From assembly GCF_026342405.1 (NCBI RefSeq), contig NZ_JAPEMU010000001.1:1736001-1800000 (forward strand): a DNA stretch of 64,000 nucleotides, written 5' to 3'. Below, in pieces: positions 59,025-64,000 of the stretch. This DNA comes from Kitasatospora sp. NBC_00240. GTDB taxonomy: Bacteria > Actinomycetota > Actinomycetes > Streptomycetales > Streptomycetaceae. Position 1 is the stretch's first letter. Every line of letters begins with the position of its first letter. A program made the position numbers and the translations under genes. The notes under the pieces were generated by a model that did no database searches, was not told where the DNA came from, and saw nothing but the letters and a program-made list of their open reading frames with translations.

Positions 59025-59958
59025 GGGAGCACTCCGACGGACACCGGCCACAGGGCCCGGGCGGGTCATTGCCCAGCTTGTCCGGCTTTGTTTACAAATT
59101 AACACCCTGGGCGAGTAGGCAGGGCTTCCAAGATCACGGAGTTCCATGCATCACATGATCTGGACACATTCCCGAGGCCCGACGCACGCGGGGGCAGGAA
59201 CCGCCGAAATGGGTGGCCGCCGTGAACACCCGCGCTTCTCCCGCGTGCGCCCGACGATCCCCTCGAGCGTCGCCGGCGGATCCGGAGGCCGGAAAGACTC
59301 CCACCGCGCATGCCTGCGCGACCCCGAACCCGTCCGTCGACCGGCCCAAACGTGGCTCGCCACTGCTCGATGGCGGCAACGAGCCTGGCAACAGAGCAAC
59401 TTGACGCGAGACCACCGAAGAAGCGATCAGACCCGCGGCCACCCTCGCATCAGCACCGGCCTCCGAGGCAGCGCCCACGACGCACCCGCAGTGTTCACGC
59501 TCCGTGGAACCGCCGTAGCCGTATGCGGACACATCGACCCCTGTCCGCACTTGGCAGGCATGCGCGCATGTATGGCGACCTTTTAGTTCATAGTCCAATT
59601 AACCCGAGGGGAATTATACCAAAACTTTACCAATAGCAATCGGATATGCCCGATTTGACTCGGCCTCAGACTGATTCAATGAGTGCGCAATCGATCTGAC
59701 GTTCATGCAGCAGGCACCACGAATACCAAGGCCCTCCAGAGCCCGCTGGGGGCAGGTTCAATCTCGTGACCCGAGCAGGCAGCAACCGTCCGGGGTCTTC
59801 GGCTCGCGCCGAGCCCAGCGGTCGAAACCCGCCGGCCCTGGCCACCTCGAGTGAAGTATTCAGCGCACCGCAGAAACACATACGGTGCGCTCCGTTATCC
59901 TCCACACAGTTCGGCCATCTCAATTCGAAGCGCGCCACCGACCAGCAAAGGAACAGCA
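59025..59958. other. Gene-free stretch
   Basis: About 930 nt between divergent operons. Lower GC than elsewhere, especially 59580-59700, which is rich in A and T and may hold the promoter of the next gene. The frames seen here are short, lack family similarity and start signals. Confidence 0.5.
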
Positions 59959-60474
59959 ATGGGAATAAAATCCAGGAGCACCGGATTCATCCGCCCGACT
60001 GCAGTCGTCGCCGTCTTGATGGCCCCATTTGCATTCGCTGCCCCGGCAAGAGCGGACACGGCCGACAGCTGGGTTTCTGACAACTGCGCGGTGGCGAACA
60101 ACCCCGACTGCCGCAGCGGAGTGAACGTGCTGTGGGTCAACTACAACTCCGTCGATGCGAACGGGTACACCGACAGCGCCTCGGCTCATTTCCTGGGGAA
60201 GGTCTCGGACTATGCGGGGATGATCGCCGTCAACGGATCCCTGTACACGACGTACCATTACATCTTCTCGAATGGCGGTAACGGTAGCGGCCAGGCCGTG
60301 AAGAACAATGCCGCATCAGTACTGGCCTGTTCCTCCGCAGCAAATTATCGAGTCTACTTCAACTCCAACTACGGCGGCCATTCCCAGTACATATCCGGCG
60401 ACTGGGGATGCAACAACGGCGTGAACCTGGACTCGACCCTCCACAACAACAACGCTTCCCAGGCCTGGGGATGA
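59959..60474 (+). CDS. Small secreted protein (inhibitor I36/beta-gamma-crystallin-like), copy 1
   Basis: 171 residues. Sec signal ending APARA-DTAD (about residue 34). The mature part includes DNCAVANNPDCRSGVNVLWVNYN and the C-terminal GHSQYISGDWGCNNGVNLDSTLHNNNASQAW (in part), with cysteines and Gly/Tyr/Asn-rich strands like peptidase-inhibitor I36/beta-gamma-crystallin proteins. ATG 59959 has AAAGGA. A paralogue lies at 61061-61564 on the other strand. Confidence 0.8.
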   Translation: MGIKSRSTGFIRPTAVVAVLMAPFAFAAPARADTADSWVSDNCAVANNPDCRSGVNVLWVNYNSVDANGYTDSASAHFLGKVSDYAGMIAVNGSLYTTYHYIFSNGGNGSGQAVKNNAASVLACSSAANYRVYFNSNYGGHSQYISGDWGCNNGVNLDSTLHNNNASQAWG

Positions 60475-60559
60475 CGGACCGAGCACGGGTGGGATCAGAG
60501 GAATTCTGAGCGAGAGAGCGCCGCTGTCCCCGCCCGCGGCCGCGCGGGACCAACCGGCC

Positions 60560-60800
60560 AAGGGGGTAGCGCCACCACCGGCCGCCTACGGGGAGAATCA
60601 CCCGCAGCACCGGACCGTCAACGCGGTACTTGGGCGCCTCACGCACGACCGCCTGGCACGACTCGGGTTCTCCTACGCTCCTCCGCATTCGGGCGGGAGT
60701 CCCGCGAGCTCTTTACGGCGATGCCGTCATGGGCCGCCACTACGGCATGACGGACCGGAACTTCGCGGTGAAGTTCGACCTGGGCCACGGCGCCGGAGCT
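60560..60800 (+). pseudogene. Frameshifted fragment of the lipoprotein gene at 62524
   Basis: DNA here parallels the lipoprotein gene at 62524-63501. It reads AAYGENHPQHRTVN, LTHDRLARLGFSYAPP, then changes frame at about 60712 and continues LYGDAVMGRHYGMTDRNFAVKFDLG, against the intact IYDDTNMARRYGITDRELAAKFGYG. The signal region and C-terminal half are missing. The cysteine of HDCMARF is arginine here. It is clearly non-functional. Confidence 0.8.
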
Positions 60801-61060
60801 CGTCCCCGAAGTGGGCAGCACCGACGTCTCGATCAGCAGGGAGCCGCCCTCGTACTCCCCTCCTACTGCCGCCGCTCACCGGCCACCAACGATCGATCCT
60901 TGCCAGGGCAGGAGCTGGGGCGCCCGCTCCACAGTCCGGACGAGATGGCGAACCCCCCGTCAGCGTCCGCCGTCGCCGCAGACACCGGACGTGATCGCGC
61001 TCCGGCCGGAGCAGGGCATGTCTGCCTGCTCCGGCCGAGCTTCACATGGATGACGAAATG

Positions 61061-61564
61061 TCAGCCCCAGTGCTGGGAGGCGTTGTTGTTCCGGAGGGTG
61101 GAGTCCAGGTTGACTCCGTCGTCGCAGCCCCAGTCCCCCGAGATGTACTGGGAGTGACCCTGGTACGAGGGGCTGTAGTAGACGCGGTAGTTGGCGGCGG
61201 AGGAACAGGCGAGCACCGAAGCCGCGTTGTTGCGGACACCCTGGCCGCTGCCGGCACCGTCGCCCGAGAATACGTAGTGGTAGTTGGTGATGATGCCGTC
61301 GGAGGCACGGGTCGCACCGCTGTAGCTGGAGACGTTGCCCAGGAAGGAGGCGCTCGCGCTGTAGCTGCTGATCGGGCTGTAATGCACGATCAGCACGTTC
61401 GTCCCGGTCCAGCAGTCCGAACTGGCCATGGTGTCACAGTTGTTGCTGACGTAGCTGTCAGCCGTGGTCGCGTGGGCCTGCGTCGCCGTGGCGAGCGAGG
61501 CGAGCAGGGCCACGGCGAACGTCATGACTCGGACAGGAGCTGTGCGGAAGTACTTCGCGTTCAT
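61061..61564 (-). CDS. Small secreted protein (inhibitor I36/beta-gamma-crystallin-like), copy 2
   Basis: 167 residues. Sec signal (VMTFAVALLASLATATQAHA), mature part beginning TTADSYVSNNC. It is a paralogue of the 59959-60474 product: NYHYVFS, NNAASVLACSSAANYRVYYSP and YISGDWGCDDGVNLDSTL are nearly shared. ATG 61564 has CGGAGGAA upstream. Gly/Asn/Tyr-rich strands suggest a beta-gamma-crystallin or I36 inhibitor fold. It is inverted relative to copy 1. Confidence 0.8.
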   Translation of the reverse strand: MNAKYFRTAPVRVMTFAVALLASLATATQAHATTADSYVSNNCDTMASSDCWTGTNVLIVHYSPISSYSASASFLGNVSSYSGATRASDGIITNYHYVFSGDGAGSGQGVRNNAASVLACSSAANYRVYYSPSYQGHSQYISGDWGCDDGVNLDSTLRNNNASQHWG

Positions 61565-62523
61565 CGTTCCTCCGAACGGATTCGAGCAGATCGAGAGTGT
61601 GAGGTTGCTCCGGCGACGTCCTTGTCGCCGGTGGCGGTCGAGCGTCCGCCGTAGTTCTCGCTCGGAGTGATCGGAGTCCGCCGGCGCCTGAGCGGTTTCC
61701 GATCGAGCGAGCCGGATGCCCTGGTGGCACGGCATCGCAGGCCTTCGGCACAACGACATGCGCGTGCCGTCGCGGCTCGTACTCGACGAACCGGGCCTGC
61801 GCTCCGGTGAAGCCGGCACGTACGGCGATCGTCCGACGGAGTGAAGTCTGGCCTCGGCCACCAACGGGGGGCCAACGAGCTGCCAACCGGCCCGGCGGAC
61901 CGGACCCGCGGCGGGAGACGGGCCTCCGCCGTCGGCCCGGGTGTCAACGGCCCACCTCGGAGCACGACGGTCCGTATTCCCGAACTGCCTCTTCGAAACA
62001 GCTTCCTGGCACACCGTCCGCCAGGGCGACCCGCCACCGCAAGGGTGTCGGTCCTCCCAGGTCACACCCGCTTCGCCTGACCTGCCGCCGGCGGGGACGG
62101 ACGCCGATCCCGGGCGCCCCCGTCCCCGGTGCAGGCCGCGTGCGAATGCCCGGCCACCGCGCCGGCTCCGAGCGAACGCGCCGGGCCCGAGGTCGCTCGG
62201 AGCACAGGACCTTTCCTGGCGTCGGAGCGGTCCGGTGGCCGTGTTCACGGCGTGTGCGTTGGTGAGGCGTTGGTGATCAGTTGGTGATCCGCCCCAGGAT
62301 CCGACACATGGCGTCCTGTCGCTGGGAGACGGCGCCGCCCGACCCACCGGCTACGGGGAACGCCACCAGCCACCAAGTACCAGCCACCAGCCACCAGCCA
62401 CCACGTTGAGGAGAAGTCGCGTATGTGCGCCAGCAGAGGAGTGACACGCCGCCGGTGCGGAGGCGCGGGACGCCGGTCGTGAGCACTTTCCCCTCGGCGA
62501 CCTCACGAGAAAGCACTTCACAC
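61565..62523. other. Gene-free stretch with short repeats
   Basis: About 960 nt. Between 62366 and 62405 the 7-bp unit CCACCAG recurs (ACCAGCCACC blocks). No gene with start signals or family similarity was recognised; promoters of both flanking genes must be here. Confidence 0.5.
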
Positions 62524-63501
62524 ATGACCGCTATGTCAACCCAGTCGGGTCGCTCGTTCCGGGCGGCACCAGCTGCTCTGGTTCTCACCGTCTGCGCGCT
62601 GCTGGGACTGAGTTCCTGTTCGCCGTCCGCCACGGACACCGGCGGCCGGGCCGCCCCGGCGACGTCCAAGGGTTCGGGCGCCGCGAATCCGGCAGGGGGT
62701 CCGCCCGCCACGCCGCAAGGTGGCCTGGCGAAGGGACTGGCACTGCCCATGGCCGCCTACATGGAGAACTACGCGCAGCGCAGGACCATCAGTACGGCAG
62801 TCGGCAGCCTCACCCACGACTGCATGGCGCGCTTCGGGTTCTCCTACTCCCCTCCGTCCTCGGAGGGGAGTCCGTCGAGCATCTACGACGACACCAACAT
62901 GGCCCGCCGGTACGGGATCACCGACCGCGAGCTGGCCGCGAAGTTCGGCTACGGCCTCGGGGACGACTCCTACACGCCTCCCGCAGGACCGCGGATGACC
63001 GATGCGGAGATCGCGGTCTTCAGCGGTCACGTCGCCCTGAAGCCCGGTGCGGCCCCCGCGGCACCCACCTACAACGGCATTCCCGTCCCCAAGGAGGGCT
63101 GCCGCCGGGAAAGCCTGGACAAGGTCGGCGGGATGCTGGACACCACCCTGCCCGGCCGGCTGGACAGCCAGAGTCTGGACGCCTCACAGGCCGACCCGGC
63201 GGTGCAGGAGGCGCTGCACCAGTGGTCCCTGTGCATGGCAGGACGGGGCTACACCGTCGACGTGCCCTACAACGCGGACAAGCTCGCGCCCGGCGGCAGC
63301 GCCCAGGGGCCGTCGTCGGCCCAACTGACGGTCGCTCTCGCCGACATCGACTGCAAGGAGAAGACCGACCTGGTCGGAGTCTGGTTCCGGGCCGAGACCC
63401 AGGTGCAGAACCAGCTCATCGAGCAGAACCAGCTGGCGCTCAACGAAGTCCGCGAGCGCGTCTCCGCCGCCGTCAAAGCAGCTAGTTCAGTGACCGGTTG
63501 A
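62524..63501 (+). CDS. Lipoprotein of unknown function
   Basis: 325 residues. Signal with lipobox LSSC (cysteine about residue 32), a Gly/Pro/Ala linker, then a mature domain with AAYMENYAQRRT, LTHDCMARFGFSYSPP, RRYGITDRELAAKFGYG, and several cysteines (EGCRRES; WSLCMAGRGY; DIDCKEKTDLVGVWFRAE). These look like disulfide pairs. The family is unknown to me but a damaged copy lies at 60560-60800. ATG 62524 (or 62533). A gene for an HlyD/peptidoglycan-binding-like protein follows 65 nt later. Confidence 0.8.
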   Translation: MTAMSTQSGRSFRAAPAALVLTVCALLGLSSCSPSATDTGGRAAPATSKGSGAANPAGGPPATPQGGLAKGLALPMAAYMENYAQRRTISTAVGSLTHDCMARFGFSYSPPSSEGSPSSIYDDTNMARRYGITDRELAAKFGYGLGDDSYTPPAGPRMTDAEIAVFSGHVALKPGAAPAAPTYNGIPVPKEGCRRESLDKVGGMLDTTLPGRLDSQSLDASQADPAVQEALHQWSLCMAGRGYTVDVPYNADKLAPGGSAQGPSSAQLTVALADIDCKEKTDLVGVWFRAETQVQNQLIEQNQLALNEVRERVSAAVKAASSVTG

Positions 63502-63566
63502 CACCGACATTTCGGCCTCCCTCTTCCCTGGGCAGGTCACGGACCCGAATCGAGCGAACGAAGGAC

Positions 63567-64000
63567 ATGGACCTCACCGCCGTACCGTCGGAGGAAGCAC
63601 CACCGGTCGCAGGACGCCGGATCACCCGCCGCAGACGAGCCGTACTGGCCGCCGCGGTGGGCGCAGCCCTGGTGTCCGTCGGGGCGGTCGCGGGTTCCTC
63701 CTTCGTACAGTCCCCCGCACAGGCGGCGGCCGACACCCGGCCGCCGAAGGCGAGCGTGATCACCGCTGCGGTGGCCTCCCAGGTCTTGCGGAGCACCGTG
63801 GTCCTGCGTGGCACCTTCTCCGACGGGAAGAAGGTGTCCATCACGCCGACCTCGGTGGCTGCCACGGACGACAATCCGGGCGGGGCCGGCGCGGTCCTCA
63901 CCCGGGTGATGGTCAGGACCGGCGACGAGGTCACGGCCGGTGTGCCCCTCGTGGAGTACTCGGGGCGCCCGGTGTTCGCCCTCGAAGGGGTGCTGCCGAC
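63567..64000 (+). CDS. Peptidoglycan-binding/HlyD-like secreted protein, partial
   Basis: 145 codons before the window ends. A basic N-terminus (RRITRRRRAV) precedes a hydrophobic signal/anchor (LAAAVGAALVSVGAVAGSSF). Then ASVITAAVASQVLRSTVVLRGTFSDG and VMVRTGDEVTAGVPLVEYSGRPVFALEG (in part) resemble the biotinyl-lipoyl-like hairpin of HlyD/MFP adaptor proteins that often carry a peptidoglycan-binding domain and precede ABC transporter genes. AAGGAC before ATG 63567. It probably forms an operon with the lipoprotein before it. Confidence 0.75.
   Translation, partial: MDLTAVPSEEAPPVAGRRITRRRRAVLAAAVGAALVSVGAVAGSSFVQSPAQAAADTRPPKASVITAAVASQVLRSTVVLRGTFSDGKKVSITPTSVAATDDNPGGAGAVLTRVMVRTGDEVTAGVPLVEYSGRPVFALEGVLP

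Noticed and set aside
58819..59150. Possible cyclic-di-AMP (ydaO) riboswitch before the lytic-transglycosylase-like operon
   Set aside because: Short matches to GGGGTGAA and GTAGGG-like pieces occur, but in the wrong order and without the paired stems.
59134..59598. Open frames of about 150 codons on both strands
   Set aside because: No start signals, no recognisable family, and they cover each other; treated as non-coding.
61807..62347. Open frames between the secreted protein and the lipoprotein gene
   Set aside because: Arg/Pro-rich shadow composition and no ribosome-binding sites.

Overview
The window is very GC-rich actinomycete DNA. Third-position G/C codons, many GTG starts, leaderless-looking genes and the gene families present (OhrR/Ohr, DUF5995, GuaB1, DUF6325, SHOCT, LppU/SCO3897-like, MalT-type LuxR) point to Streptomycetaceae, most likely Streptomyces or Kitasatospora. 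No rRNA, tRNA, insertion sequence or CRISPR array was recognised. Assignments come from reading the sequence and recalling family features; no database search was run.

Region 1 (1-8.4 kb) looks like an ECF sigma-K regulon. It holds a zinc-finger anti-sigma gene (partial), a SigK-like sigma factor, a GAF-LuxR regulator with a SnoaL-like protein, a spore-photoproduct-lyase-family radical SAM protein with an NAD(P)-binding DUF2867 protein, a membrane-anchored molybdopterin oxidoreductase and a fasciclin-domain lipoprotein. Three starts carry the same promoter-like pair (C[C/A]ATCC, 15 nt, CCGAA[T/C]). A divergent Ohr/OhrR peroxide pair with a 15-bp palindrome follows.

Region 2 (9.5-18.3 kb) holds a decayed serine-hydrolase fragment, a SulP permease, PPK2, a Ca2+/Mg2+-type P-ATPase, a DUF5995 protein and GuaB1.

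Region 3 (18.7-29.9 kb) is the most interesting part. A von Willebrand A/TROVE-like protein, an ARPP-2-like protein and an ADP-ribosylglycohydrolase (ARG) are followed by an SseB-like protein, a helical partner protein, a 739-residue WXG-type secreted protein ending in an R-S-E ADP-ribosyltransferase domain, and a P-loop/beta-propeller protein. A second, very similar ARG gene faces them from the other side. This looks like a type VII-secreted ADP-ribosylating toxin locus flanked by enzymes able to reverse the modification.

Region 4 (30-53.5 kb) is mixed chromosomal content: a zinc-finger SDR with an altered catalytic motif, NUDIX, DoxX and CopD genes each under an iron-box-like 19-bp palindrome, a stand-alone TrpF, a 2-hydroxyacid dehydrogenase, an internally deleted APC permease, SPFH and HD proteins, an SDR/TetR divergent pair, HdeD, a large MalT-type regulator, membrane proteins, an RCK channel-like protein and NagA.

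Region 5 (53.5-64 kb) has more A+T and is rich in secreted proteins and remnants: a truncated DHFR-like gene, lipoproteins, a large secreted lytic-transglycosylase/golvesin-like protein with a DUF2690 partner, two paralogous small secreted proteins, a frameshifted copy of a neighbouring lipoprotein gene, and the start of an HlyD/peptidoglycan-binding-like protein running off the right edge.
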